Positions 24,523 to 32,887 of a stretch of 34,739 bases of DNA are shown piece after piece (position 1 is the first letter of the stretch; every line of letters begins with the position of its first letter). This stretch comes from Gallionella sp. GTDB lineage: Bacteria; Pseudomonadota; Gammaproteobacteria; Burkholderiales; Gallionellaceae. The translations under genes and the position numbers were made by a program. Under the pieces are notes generated by a model that was not told the origin of the DNA, made no database searches, and was given only the letters and a program-made list of their open reading frames with translations. The stretch spans positions 1 through 34,739 of the forward strand of contig JAUYJO010000112.1 of assembly GCA_030700315.1 (NCBI GenBank), read 5' to 3'.

Positions 24523-25412
24523 ACACGCATTACGAACTGCCGCTGGAAGATGCCGGCTACTCCTTCGGCTTCATGGATGAGTATGCCAAGAAAGAAGTGC
24601 GCCGCTGCATCCTGAAAGCGATTTCCATTCCCGGTTATCAAACGCCATACGCATCGCGCGAGATGCCGATGGGGCGTGGCTTTGGAACGGGCGGGTTGCA
24701 GCTCACGTTATCGCTGATCGGGGCGGACGATACCTTGAAGGTGATCGACCAAGGCTCTGACGATTCAGTCAATGCTGTGAACTTGCGCCAATTCGTGCAG
24801 CTCACTTGCCCCGGTGTCGAGGTGACAGAGAGGACCGAAGAGGCGACGCTGATCCAATCGCGCCACCGCATTCCGGAAAAACCGCTGACGGAAGCACAGA
24901 TATTGGTATTGCAAGTGCCCTATCCCGATGCCTTGGTTGTGGTTGAATCATCGGAAGCGCGACGCAAGACCATGCATGGCGAAGCCGACTATTCGCGTCT
25001 GCTAGTCAAGTTGTATGAGGATGTCGTGCGCTTCGACGAAATCACCATCTCGCATCGTTATCCGACGCGCATCAATGGGCACTATGTGATCGATCCTTCG
25101 CCGATCCCGCGTTGGGATGTGCCCAAGCTGCATAAATCGCCCGCGCTCATCCTGCTCGGCGCGGGACGTGAAAAGAAAATATATGCCGTGCCGCCGTACA
25201 CGCCGGCCGAGCCGCTGGTGTTCGATGACATCGCATTCCGCGTGGAAGATTTTCGCGATACGGACGGACAACGCTGTGCATGCCGCTGCTGCGGATCGAC
25301 CGTGAGTTTTCTGGATGAACTCATCGATGACCAGGGCGTGGTCACCCACCAATGCTCGGACTCGGCGTATTGCGAAGATCAGCAGCAAATCAATTCTAGG
25401 AACAAGGCATGA
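24519..25412 (+). CDS. phnJ: C-P lyase radical enzyme PhnJ
   Basis: A 297-residue radical SAM-type enzyme that breaks the carbon-phosphorus bond of ribose-1-phosphonate-5-phosphate. The cluster cysteines are Cys255-x2-Cys258 and Cys279, followed by Cys285, which corresponds to the thiyl-radical cysteine of E. coli. Cys253 and Cys257 are extra neighbours in the CACRCC run. The Gly-rich GRGFGTGGLQ (53-61) near the N-terminus corresponds to the E. coli Gly32 region. It is a PhnGHIJ subunit and is coupled to phnI and phnK by ATGA overlaps. Confidence 0.96.
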   Translation: MNTHYELPLEDAGYSFGFMDEYAKKEVRRCILKAISIPGYQTPYASREMPMGRGFGTGGLQLTLSLIGADDTLKVIDQGSDDSVNAVNLRQFVQLTCPGVEVTERTEEATLIQSRHRIPEKPLTEAQILVLQVPYPDALVVVESSEARRKTMHGEADYSRLLVKLYEDVVRFDEITISHRYPTRINGHYVIDPSPIPRWDVPKLHKSPALILLGAGREKKIYAVPPYTPAEPLVFDDIAFRVEDFRDTDGQRCACRCCGSTVSFLDELIDDQGVVTHQCSDSAYCEDQQQINSRNKA

Positions 25413-26242
25413 GCAACAAGATACTGGAAGTGCGCGGACTATCGCGTATCCACGGCACAGGCTGCCCCTTGTGCATCCAAAGCACCGGGCCGGAGTGCGA
25501 TACCAACATCTGCCGCCATTGCGGCAGTGTGGTGGCCGCGCATGACGTGAGCTTCGAACTGTATCGCGGCGAGATACTCGGCATCATCGGCGAATCCGGC
25601 AGCGGAAAATCAAGCACGGTCAAGATGCTCTATTTCGACGATGTGCCAACAGCAGGCGAGGCAACATTTTTTGACGGAAACGACCGGCATGAATTGTTCG
25701 GCCTCAATGCCGCCCGGCAACGCAGCATGCGCAACAAGCGATTCGGCATGGTGTACCAGAACCCTCATCTCGGCTTGAATTTTCAAGTCTCTGCCGGCGG
25801 CAACATCGCGGAACGTCTGCTGATGAGCGACATGAAGAATTACGGCGAGATACGCCGTCGCGCTGGTGATCTCCTGGCGCGCACCGAAGTGTCGCGCGGG
25901 CGCATGGATCAAAATCCAAAGACATTTTCCGGTGGGATGCAGCAACGTGTACAGATTGCCAAGGCGCTTGCGACACAGCCACCACTATTGTTTCTGGACG
26001 AAGTGACTACCGGTTTGGACCTGTCCGTGCAGGCGGCCATCCTCGATCTGATTCTTGAAATTCAGCACGAGCTGGGTACCGCGATGATCGTGGTGACGCA
26101 CGACCTCGGTGTGATCCGTCTGCTGGCGGGGCGCACGCTGGTGATGAAACATGGTCGAGTGATCGAAGCCGGACTGACCGATCAAATTCTTGAAGACCCG
26201 CAGCACGCGTATACCCAGCGGCTGGTGGCTTCCGCATTGTGA
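25409..26242 (+). CDS. phnK: C-P lyase ABC-type subunit PhnK, Cys-rich variant
   Basis: A 277-residue ABC-fold ATPase that docks on the C-P lyase core rather than on a membrane channel. Walker A is GESGSGKSS (61-69), the signature FSGGMQQRV and Walker B LLFLDEV, with the H-loop VVTHDLGVIRLLAG. Compared with the 252-residue E. coli protein there is an extra N-terminal segment with five cysteines, Cys19, Cys22, Cys30, Cys35 and Cys38 (CPLC...CDTNICRHC), which looks like a metal-binding knuckle. It is coupled to phnJ by ATGA; phnL follows after 7 bp. Confidence 0.94.
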   Translation: MSNKILEVRGLSRIHGTGCPLCIQSTGPECDTNICRHCGSVVAAHDVSFELYRGEILGIIGESGSGKSSTVKMLYFDDVPTAGEATFFDGNDRHELFGLNAARQRSMRNKRFGMVYQNPHLGLNFQVSAGGNIAERLLMSDMKNYGEIRRRAGDLLARTEVSRGRMDQNPKTFSGGMQQRVQIAKALATQPPLLFLDEVTTGLDLSVQAAILDLILEIQHELGTAMIVVTHDLGVIRLLAGRTLVMKHGRVIEAGLTDQILEDPQHAYTQRLVASAL

Positions 26243-26249
26243 GAAGAAT

Positions 26250-26972
26250 ATGAACCAAGCCATATTGACCATCGAAGACTATGCAAAAACTTTTCATTTG
26301 CATGAGCGCAACAAGCGGATTCCGTCTGCATCGCATGTCAATTTAAGCGTTTATCCGGGACGATTGACTGCGCTGGTCGGCCCAACAGGGGCAGGCAAGT
26401 CGTCGGTGTTGAAAGGAGTCTACCGGACTTATCTGCCTGATGCGGGGCGCATCCTGTTTCGCACCCATGCCGGAAATGTCGTTGATCTGGTACGTGCGAG
26501 CGAACATCAGGTGCTTGAGTTGCGCAAACAGGAGATCGGATTCGTCACCCAGTTTTTGCATTGCCTGCCACGCAAATCCGCTCTGGATGTGGTGGCCGAA
26601 CCCTTGGTTACGCGTGGGGTGGATGGTGATGAAGCGCATGCACGAGCCGGGCAGATTCTGCAGCAACTGGCCGTGCCGAGGCACTTATGGAACGTACCCC
26701 CTGCCACTTTTTCAGGCGGGGAGAAGCAGCGCGTGAATCTGGCGCGCGGCTTGATCGCACAGCCGCGACTGTTGCTGTTGGATGAACCGACTGCGAGCCT
26801 TGATCCGGCCACCACAGAACGCGTGATCGAACATATCCAATCGATCAAAGCAACGGGAATCGCCATGCTCGCTATTTTTCACCACCCCGACCTCGTCCGG
26901 CGTCTCGCAGATGATGTCGTTGAACTGGCGCCGCCATTAGCCGCAGTCGAAACCATCGAGGAAATAGCATGA
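26250..26972 (+). CDS. phnL: C-P lyase ABC-type subunit PhnL
   Basis: A 240-residue ABC-fold ATPase with Walker A GPTGAGKSS (44-52), signature FSGGEKQRV (154-162), Walker B LLLLDEP (174-180) and H-loop IFHHPDLVRRLAD. PhnL works with PhnG, PhnH and PhnI in the first step of the pathway and binds atop PhnK in the complex. I chose the ATG at 26250, with GAGAAG upstream, over an in-frame start at 26190 that lies deep inside phnK. It overlaps phnM by ATGA. Confidence 0.94.
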   Translation: MNQAILTIEDYAKTFHLHERNKRIPSASHVNLSVYPGRLTALVGPTGAGKSSVLKGVYRTYLPDAGRILFRTHAGNVVDLVRASEHQVLELRKQEIGFVTQFLHCLPRKSALDVVAEPLVTRGVDGDEAHARAGQILQQLAVPRHLWNVPPATFSGGEKQRVNLARGLIAQPRLLLLDEPTASLDPATTERVIEHIQSIKATGIAMLAIFHHPDLVRRLADDVVELAPPLAAVETIEEIA

Positions 26973-28129
26973 AGAATCATTTTTACCTGACCGGCGCACA
27001 AGTGGTGCTGGAAAACGAAACCCTAAAAGAAGCCGGTGTGCTGATAGCGGATGGTCATATCGTTGCAATCGATCCGGTCGGTTGCGGGGAGGCAAAAGAA
27101 GTCAATCTTCGCGGTCATATTCTGATGCCTGGCATGATAGACCTGCATTGCGATGCATTGGAGAAAGAAGCCGAGCCGCGCCCCGGTGTGCATTTCCCAT
27201 TCGATTTCGCCTGTGCGCAGGCAGACAAGCGCAATGCCGCTGCGGGTATCACCACCGTATTCCATGCGTTGTCATTTGCCAATGCAGAGTTGGGGGTGCG
27301 TAACAACAATACTGCCGCAGAGCTGGCGCGTGCGGTGCATGCATGGCAGGCACACGCACTGGTGGATAACCGGGTGCATGCACGTTATGAGATCACCGAC
27401 CCGACCGCACCGGCCATCTTGCACGAGCTGCTGGCTAACGACGAAATTCACCTGATGTCCTTCATGGATCACACGCCCGGACAAGGGCAATTCAAGGATA
27501 CAGATGCCTATCGCAACTATCTGGCACGAACCTACAAAAAAGAAGCTGCCGAGATCGAAACGCTGCTTGCAGACAAACTTGCGCAAGGCGATGGTGCAGT
27601 TGCGCGTATGGAGCGGTTGGCGAAAGCGGCGCGTGAGTTGGGTATTCCACTCGCCAGCCACGATGATGATCGACCCGAGAAGATTGGTATCGTAACGGCA
27701 TTGGGTGTTGCTGTATCAGAGTTCCCCGTCAATCTTGAAACTGCCCAGGCCGCCAGAGCAGCCGGGCTGGCAACACTCTACGGCGCGCCAAACATCTTGC
27801 GCGGCAAGTCACAGTCAGGATCGATGCGCGCGCTCGATGCGGTGATAGAAGGCGTGGCCGATTGTTTGTGCGGCGATTATTCTCCCGCCGCTTTGTTGCC
27901 TGCTGTGATGCAATTGCCCAATCTGGCGGGAATCCCTCTGCATGAGGCAATAGCTTTGGTAACCCGCAACCCCGCTCGTGCAGCAGGCCTTCACGACCGT
28001 GGGGTAATTGCCGCAGGAAAACGCGCCGATTTGCTGGCAGTGCGTAATCTTGGAAAGTTGCCTCAAGCGGCGCGCGTGTGGTCGTCAGGCATAACGGTGA
28101 TGGCGCTCGCTTTTGATCATGGTGAATGA
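26969..28129 (+). CDS. phnM: Ribose 1-methylphosphonate 5-triphosphate diphosphatase PhnM
   Basis: A 386-residue amidohydrolase-fold enzyme that removes pyrophosphate from the triphosphate made by PhnGHIL. Metal-site markers are DLHCD (58-62; His60, Asp62) after the strand LMPGMI, then LASHDDDRPEK, and the late motif NLAGIPLHEAIALVTRNPAR. The C-terminal strand KRADLLAVR is usual for amidohydrolases. It is coupled at both ends: ATGA with phnL, and its stop overlaps the ribosome site of phnN. Confidence 0.95.
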   Translation: MKNHFYLTGAQVVLENETLKEAGVLIADGHIVAIDPVGCGEAKEVNLRGHILMPGMIDLHCDALEKEAEPRPGVHFPFDFACAQADKRNAAAGITTVFHALSFANAELGVRNNNTAAELARAVHAWQAHALVDNRVHARYEITDPTAPAILHELLANDEIHLMSFMDHTPGQGQFKDTDAYRNYLARTYKKEAAEIETLLADKLAQGDGAVARMERLAKAARELGIPLASHDDDRPEKIGIVTALGVAVSEFPVNLETAQAARAAGLATLYGAPNILRGKSQSGSMRALDAVIEGVADCLCGDYSPAALLPAVMQLPNLAGIPLHEAIALVTRNPARAAGLHDRGVIAAGKRADLLAVRNLGKLPQAARVWSSGITVMALAFDHGE

Positions 28130-28130
28130 C

Positions 28131-28700
28131 ATGAGCGGGATTCTGCTTTATGTGATCGGTGCATCGGGTAGCGGCAAAGACAGTTTGATGCGTTATGCAA
28201 GGGAGTCCCTTGCCGGATATTCAGGTGTGGTATTCGCCCATCGCTACATCACTCGCCCTCATGACGCCGGGGGAGAGAATCATGTGGCGCTGAGTGAGGC
28301 CGAGTTTGATGCAAGGCTGGCGCGTAATCTGTTTTCATTACATTGGCATAGCCATGGTATGCGCTACGGCATCGGTTGTGAGCTTAATCAATGGTTGGCA
28401 AAGGGTTTGGCTGCGGTCGTTAACGGCTCTCGTGCCTATTTGGCCGAGGCTTCCAGAAACTATCCCGAACTCACGCCTGTATTGATTGAAGTCTCTCCTG
28501 ATGTCTTGCGCTCTCGACTGCATGCGCGTGGACGAGAAAGCGAATCCGGCATCGGATCCAGACTGGTGCGAGCTGAGAAATTCAAGGAGTTGCATCATCC
28601 AAAATTGCTTCGATTCTCCAATGACGCGGCATTGGAAGAAACAGGCCCTGCATTCGTGGAGCTTATCCGTTCACAAACACAGATGATTACATGCGGTTGA
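28131..28700 (+). CDS. phnN: Ribose 1,5-bisphosphate phosphokinase PhnN
   Basis: A 189-residue guanylate-kinase-fold enzyme making PRPP from ribose 1,5-bisphosphate at the end of the pathway. The P-loop is GASGSGKDS (10-18); HRYITRP and HWHSHGMRYGIG are typical PhnN segments for substrate binding. I chose the ATG at 28131 because GGTGA lies five bases before it; an ATG at 28119 in frame has no such site. It overlaps phnP by 10 bp. Confidence 0.93.
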   Translation: MSGILLYVIGASGSGKDSLMRYARESLAGYSGVVFAHRYITRPHDAGGENHVALSEAEFDARLARNLFSLHWHSHGMRYGIGCELNQWLAKGLAAVVNGSRAYLAEASRNYPELTPVLIEVSPDVLRSRLHARGRESESGIGSRLVRAEKFKELHHPKLLRFSNDAALEETGPAFVELIRSQTQMITCG

Positions 28701-29452
28701 CTTTTCTTGGTACGGGTGCGGCGGGCGGTGTGCCGCTTTGGGGGTGTGGTTGTGTGGTATGTGCCAGCGCCCGTATAGATGTCAGCTATGCGCGCCGCCC
28801 GAACTGTGCGGTGGTTGAGGCTGGTGAGGTGCGCTTGTTATTGGATGCGGGAGTGATGGATGTCGCCGAACGATTCCCGCCAGGAGAACTGTTGGCAATT
28901 TTGATAACACATTTCCACACTGACCATGTTCAAGGGTTGTTCCACTGGCGCTGGGGAGTGGGAGAGCTGGATGTTTTTGCACCACATGATGCAGAAGGCT
29001 GTGCTGATTTGTACAAATATCCGGGGCCATTGAGGTTCAGGCATCTCTCCAAATTCGAAACGTTCAATGTGAGTGATGTTCACATCACACCTGTACCACT
29101 GGTGCATTCAAAACCAACCTTGGGATACTGCATCGAGCACGATGGAATACGAGTAGCTTATTTGACAGACAGCAGTGAACTCCCCCCTGCAACCGCGACA
29201 TTCTTGACGGAATGGAAACCTCACACAATCTGTCTGGGCTGTGCTTATCCGCCCGGAATGGAAGGGCGTCGTAATCACTTCGATCTGCCTGAGGCTATTG
29301 CATTAAGCAACGACTATCCTTCCAGCAGAATTGTATTGATGCATATCAGCCACCACCTGGATGAGTGGCTAAGGGCTCATCCGGACGCGCTGCCGGAGCG
29401 CATGGTGTTGGGGCACGATAATGAGACGCTCGATTTCTCGGGAGTACCATGA
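28691..29452 (+). CDS. phnP: Cyclic ribose phosphate phosphodiesterase PhnP
   Basis: A 253-residue metallo-beta-lactamase-fold enzyme that opens 5-phosphoribosyl 1,2-cyclic phosphate, the product of PhnJ, to ribose 1,5-bisphosphate. The metal site motif THFHTDHVQG has His74, His76, Asp78 and His79. Cys19, Cys21 and Cys24 (GCGCVVC) form the structural zinc site known from E. coli PhnP. HISHHLDEWL and GHDNETLDF supply later ligands. Length matches E. coli (252). Its stop overlaps the start of the transporter gene by ATGA. Confidence 0.95.
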   Translation: MRLTFLGTGAAGGVPLWGCGCVVCASARIDVSYARRPNCAVVEAGEVRLLLDAGVMDVAERFPPGELLAILITHFHTDHVQGLFHWRWGVGELDVFAPHDAEGCADLYKYPGPLRFRHLSKFETFNVSDVHITPVPLVHSKPTLGYCIEHDGIRVAYLTDSSELPPATATFLTEWKPHTICLGCAYPPGMEGRRNHFDLPEAIALSNDYPSSRIVLMHISHHLDEWLRAHPDALPERMVLGHDNETLDFSGVP

Positions 29453-30321
29453 CACCGCTGTCGGCCATCGGGCTATCTGTTCTGCTGCATGTGTCCTGGA
29501 ATCTATTGACACGGCGCACGCCCAGTGAAGCGAATTTCCTGTGGTGGATCGTCGGTCTGTATGTGCTGGTGTTCGCTCCATTCACCTTGCCGGATTTTGT
29601 TCATGCCGCAGAACAGTCACCCGTGCTTTATATCTGCGCTGCCATCAGTGGCACGACCAATGGCTTGTACTTTTTGGCATTGAGAAGGGCTTATTCTATG
29701 GCGCCAGCCAGTGTCGTCTACCCTATAGTACGTAGCTCACCGCTCTTCATTGCAATTGTTGAAACGTTGTTCTTTGGGCTCAGTTTCCCTTTGCTATCGT
29801 GGTTTGCCATCATGGTTGCAGCGGTCGGTCTGTGGCTGATCGCAACCAGCGCGCATGATAGTACCTCACGTCTCAGCCGCGCGTGGCCCTATGCCTTATT
29901 TGCTGCCTTCATGACCGCCTTGTATAGCATGAGCGATAAAGTTGCAGCTTCAAATATGCAAGGCCTTAATGCCGCACTCGGATATGTATGCGTGAATTTT
30001 GCAATCAGTTGGGTTTTTCTCAGCCTGGAACAAAAAATGTCGGATCGTCGTTGGGCGCCAGGAACAATGCCAAGTATCCTTTCCCTAATCATTGGTACAT
30101 TTGGCGTCGGAACGGCTTACGCGCTGGTGATTTATTCGATGCGATGGCTGCCCGCCGCGTATGCGGTAGCACTCACAAACGCCGGCATTGTTTTAAGCGT
30201 ACTGTTAGGTGTGGCTTGGCTGAAGGAGTATGAAGGATGGCGACAGCGTATCACCGGGGCATGTTTGGTTGTGGCGGGCTTGATAGTCGTGAGTAATGGG
30301 ATATTGGTTCAGCGCGTGTAG
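29449..30321 (+). CDS. DMT/EamA-family transporter at the end of the phn operon
   Basis: A 290-residue membrane protein with about ten hydrophobic spans arranged as two EamA repeats: SVLLHVSWNLLTRR with SMAPASVVYPIVRSSPLFIA in the first, and GTAYALVIYSMRWLPAAYAVA with NAGIVLSVLLGVAWL in the second. DMT proteins export or import small metabolites; the substrate here cannot be read off. The ATGA overlap with phnP makes it part of the C-P lyase operon, so a phosphonate, a dephosphonated alcohol or a ribose intermediate are candidate cargoes. Oddity: its last codons and stop (from about 30306) lie in a fragment copied from olsB, so the C-terminus may have been rewritten. Confidence 0.85.
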   Translation: MTPLSAIGLSVLLHVSWNLLTRRTPSEANFLWWIVGLYVLVFAPFTLPDFVHAAEQSPVLYICAAISGTTNGLYFLALRRAYSMAPASVVYPIVRSSPLFIAIVETLFFGLSFPLLSWFAIMVAAVGLWLIATSAHDSTSRLSRAWPYALFAAFMTALYSMSDKVAASNMQGLNAALGYVCVNFAISWVFLSLEQKMSDRRWAPGTMPSILSLIIGTFGVGTAYALVIYSMRWLPAAYAVALTNAGIVLSVLLGVAWLKEYEGWRQRITGACLVVAGLIVVSNGILVQRV

Positions 30322-30354
30322 CGGCAACGGGTTACGGGGGAATATGCTGTATTC
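30306..30354 (-). pseudogene. Relic of a second olsB gene
   Basis: These 49 bp align without gaps to 17416-17464 inside olsB, with five differences, all transitions. On the minus strand it reads EYSIFPRNPLPLHALN against EYSVFPRNPLPLHALN in OlsB; four of the five changes are silent and one is Val to Ile. That pattern means the copy diverged while still coding. Nothing of the rest of the gene is left here; the phoX gene starts its transcript from an olsB-like promoter further right. Confidence 0.82.
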
Positions 30355-30395
30355 ATGTTGCTGCTCTACGATAGTTGCTTGCCCAATAAAGAAAT

Positions 30396-30421
30396 GTGGC
30401 AGCCGAATGAATGGCTGCCAC
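30396..30421 (-). terminator. Probable terminator of phoX
   Basis: A perfect 9-bp stem, gtggcagcc (30396-30404) with ggctgccac (30413-30421), and an 8-nt loop. On the minus strand it is followed by ATTTCTTTATT, a moderately T-rich tract. It lies 28 bp after the phoX stop. It may also limit read-through from the phn operon in the other direction. Confidence 0.68.
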
Positions 30422-30448
30422 AACCACGACAATGGATGAAGAAGCAGG

Positions 30449-32800
30449 TTAGCGCATAGCTGGCAAGCCGCCAAGATAGCCGACCTCCGCCTTGTTTCTA
30501 TTGATCAGCGGCAGGATTCTGGCATGTACTATCGGGTTGGTGCCGTTCAAGTCGCCAGCATGCTGATAGTTGCTCATGATGTAGGCATGGCCTTTCATGT
30601 TGTCCACTACTTGCAGGCCAGTTGATTCCGCACCCATGGGTAAGGAGAGAATGCGCACCAGCTTACCGGTGTCGACGTGATAGGCCCACAGGTAATTATT
30701 GACGTGCCTGGACGAGTCTTCTCCGATGAACAATACTCGCATCCGCTCGGAGAACCATAAATTATCCGGGCTGGCGATCTTGTTCAAGTCCGAGGTATTC
30801 CCGTCTGCATCTGCAACAGCGATATCTGCTCCGATGACAAGTGCTGACATACTGCTTGGGACAAATTCGCTATTGATGGCACTCCCGGTGCTATCGACCT
30901 GACCAGACATTAGCGCTAATTCATAGACTGCGCCCGAGTTGTTTTTCTTCAGGCGAATGTCGTTAACTGGCTCGGTTGCGGATATGGCAACGCTCTCCAT
31001 TCCTTTTGTCATACGTGTCATCGCAGCATAAGCCTTGTTGTTTCTGGCGTTGTAGGCGACACCTTCATATTTCTCGAATTCGGTCGTGGCACCCATAAGG
31101 GCTGCGTAACGGCGCGTTTCAAGAAAAGCTGCCAGAGTGGTGATCGGAATTCCAGCGAAATTGCCAGCCTTCAATTGCAAGTATTCATTTGTTGCGATTT
31201 CATGCCCAGCCTTGATCTGAGTAAATCCGACTGCAACCGTCGGAGAGGTCGTAAACAAATCGTTGAACGTGACTCCGGCAGCTACTGCCGTCTTGATTTC
31301 TGCGTGGGTGGTGTGCCCCAGCTTGACCCAAGTCAAATTTGCTGCACCGCCATCCGTGGCATCGGGCGATGTTTGTACCCATTTTGCGGCGTACAAAGCG
31401 CCTGCGGACAGATCGCCCGGATTATCGGCAACAAACATGGTGAGCGAGGTGTAAGTGCCATCATCCCCTTGAATGGCCGTGCGGGAATCAGCAAAGAACT
31501 GCACCTTCTCGCGAGCAATACGTCCCAGCGTGTACCACTTTTCTACGGTAGTGCTGCCATTGGACGATATGGTGATTTCCGGTACCCGGCCATAGTGGTA
31601 TGGGGATGCGACCGTTTCCCCGTAGGTAGTGCGCATTCCTGACATACGGGCTGTGTATTCCTGGGATAGACAGGAGCCTCCAGCTACAGCCGCATGGGTT
31701 GCATCGACTTCGCAGCGGGCATCGGGTTCATACTCTTCAGAACCCAAATGTGTATTCCAGGGAGAGCGTGAACCGGCGCAAGGTATCCACAGGCCATTCA
31801 CTCCTGAAAAACTGATCGGATTGATGGAGGAAACAGTAAATTTTCCATCCGCGCTATTCTGGCCAAGTTTTGCCAGCGTCATGGTCATCGGTAATTTGCC
31901 GTAAAAACTCGTGCCATTACTGTCCAGATTTTGGTATTCAAAATGTGTGACAAGGTACGGTGTGCCACCGATGTCTATCAGTGAGTTTGCGTCCGGAGTC
32001 TCGGGAACATAGGGCTGGCCGTTGACGTCTTTGATAACAGCGCCTGATTTATTGAGGAGCACAGCGGCCGGGAGGCCGGATACTGTCTTGTTGATATCGG
32101 TGTTATTGAACAAATTTATAAAGGACAGCGGAAAGTTTTTTACGGTACCGTCCGCATAAGTTACATTTGCCGTAGATGTGGTGTAGGTAATTGCACGATT
32201 TGCATCAGACAAACCAGTGATGTCGGTTGGGGTAAATTCCACCGATTTCACTTGGGCCGGTGCCGACAGCAGATGCACTGCAATATCTCTGAGCGGCTTC
32301 GCGGCCAAGCCAGCAGTAGCCAGCACTGTGCTTGCTTGGGTCAAGGAGCCAACTGTCGCAGCCGTTGCAAATTTAGAAGCGTTCGCGCTTACGTCGATAT
32401 GCGTGTCGGTAGGCAATGCACCAGCGGCAGTTTGCATGACCTGAGCGATGGCGAGCGACTTTTGATCGGTTTCATCAGTTACGCCAGCAATATCTTTGGG
32501 GCGAACGACGCTGTTGCCGCCCTCTTTACCTAGAGATGTATCGGACATATTGACCGAGCCCAAAGTGGCACTGCCAATCTTGAAAGCGACTGTGTCACCC
32601 GCAGTATATTTGAATTCACCGTTAGTTCCGGTGCTGCCCGAAGTTCCGCTGCTGGTTGAATAGGACACCCCTTTGACATAAGAGTCAGAAAGGGTTCCCG
32701 TTAATTGTGATTGAGGAACACTGCCAGAACTGCTGCCACCGCTACAGCCTCCAATGCACAAAGCCGCAGATATTGCGACAGAAACTGCTTTCAGATTCAT
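30449..32800 (-). CDS. phoX: PhoX-type phosphatase, lipoprotein form
   Basis: A 783-residue secreted phosphatase-like protein. The signal ends in IGGC (Cys19), so it is probably a lipoprotein; the twin-arginine motif usual for PhoX is absent. Residues about 40-85 look like a small beta domain (GEFKYTAGDTVAFKIGSATL). The PhoX-like part (from about 400) shows ETRRYAALMGATTEFEKYEG, SPDNLWFSERMRVLFIGED and a close in GAESTGLQVV...IMSNYQHAGD, parallel to the classical family motifs. PhoX enzymes use Ca and Fe to free phosphate from esters. I chose the ATG at 32800 with GGAGAAGGA upstream. It is monocistronic, with a Pho-box promoter and terminator. The family is likely; activity is unproven because the catalytic ligands are only partly recognisable by eye. 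Confidence 0.78.
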   Translation of the reverse strand: MNLKAVSVAISAALCIGGCSGGSSSGSVPQSQLTGTLSDSYVKGVSYSTSSGTSGSTGTNGEFKYTAGDTVAFKIGSATLGSVNMSDTSLGKEGGNSVVRPKDIAGVTDETDQKSLAIAQVMQTAAGALPTDTHIDVSANASKFATAATVGSLTQASTVLATAGLAAKPLRDIAVHLLSAPAQVKSVEFTPTDITGLSDANRAITYTTSTANVTYADGTVKNFPLSFINLFNNTDINKTVSGLPAAVLLNKSGAVIKDVNGQPYVPETPDANSLIDIGGTPYLVTHFEYQNLDSNGTSFYGKLPMTMTLAKLGQNSADGKFTVSSINPISFSGVNGLWIPCAGSRSPWNTHLGSEEYEPDARCEVDATHAAVAGGSCLSQEYTARMSGMRTTYGETVASPYHYGRVPEITISSNGSTTVEKWYTLGRIAREKVQFFADSRTAIQGDDGTYTSLTMFVADNPGDLSAGALYAAKWVQTSPDATDGGAANLTWVKLGHTTHAEIKTAVAAGVTFNDLFTTSPTVAVGFTQIKAGHEIATNEYLQLKAGNFAGIPITTLAAFLETRRYAALMGATTEFEKYEGVAYNARNNKAYAAMTRMTKGMESVAISATEPVNDIRLKKNNSGAVYELALMSGQVDSTGSAINSEFVPSSMSALVIGADIAVADADGNTSDLNKIASPDNLWFSERMRVLFIGEDSSRHVNNYLWAYHVDTGKLVRILSLPMGAESTGLQVVDNMKGHAYIMSNYQHAGDLNGTNPIVHARILPLINRNKAEVGYLGGLPAMR

Positions 32801-32858
32801 TTCCTTCTCCACGTTGGTTAAGATGCATGTCAGGTTATTGAACCCCTGTTGCAGCGCG

Positions 32859-32887
32859 ATGACGGGAATATGAAGGGTTTGTGAAAT
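32859..32887 (-). promoter_or_regulatory. Triple Pho half-site array of phoX (duplicate of the olsB promoter)
   Basis: The same three 7-mers at 11-bp steps as at 18057-18085. The identical block is 32856-32891 (36 bp, no mismatch), and weaker similarity continues to about 32814 through the 5' leader (ttggttaagatgcatg against ttggttgaagatgcgtg near olsB). The rest of the 338-bp gap to the second phoU (about 32892-33069) shows only isolated resemblance to the olsB upstream region. Confidence 0.7.
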
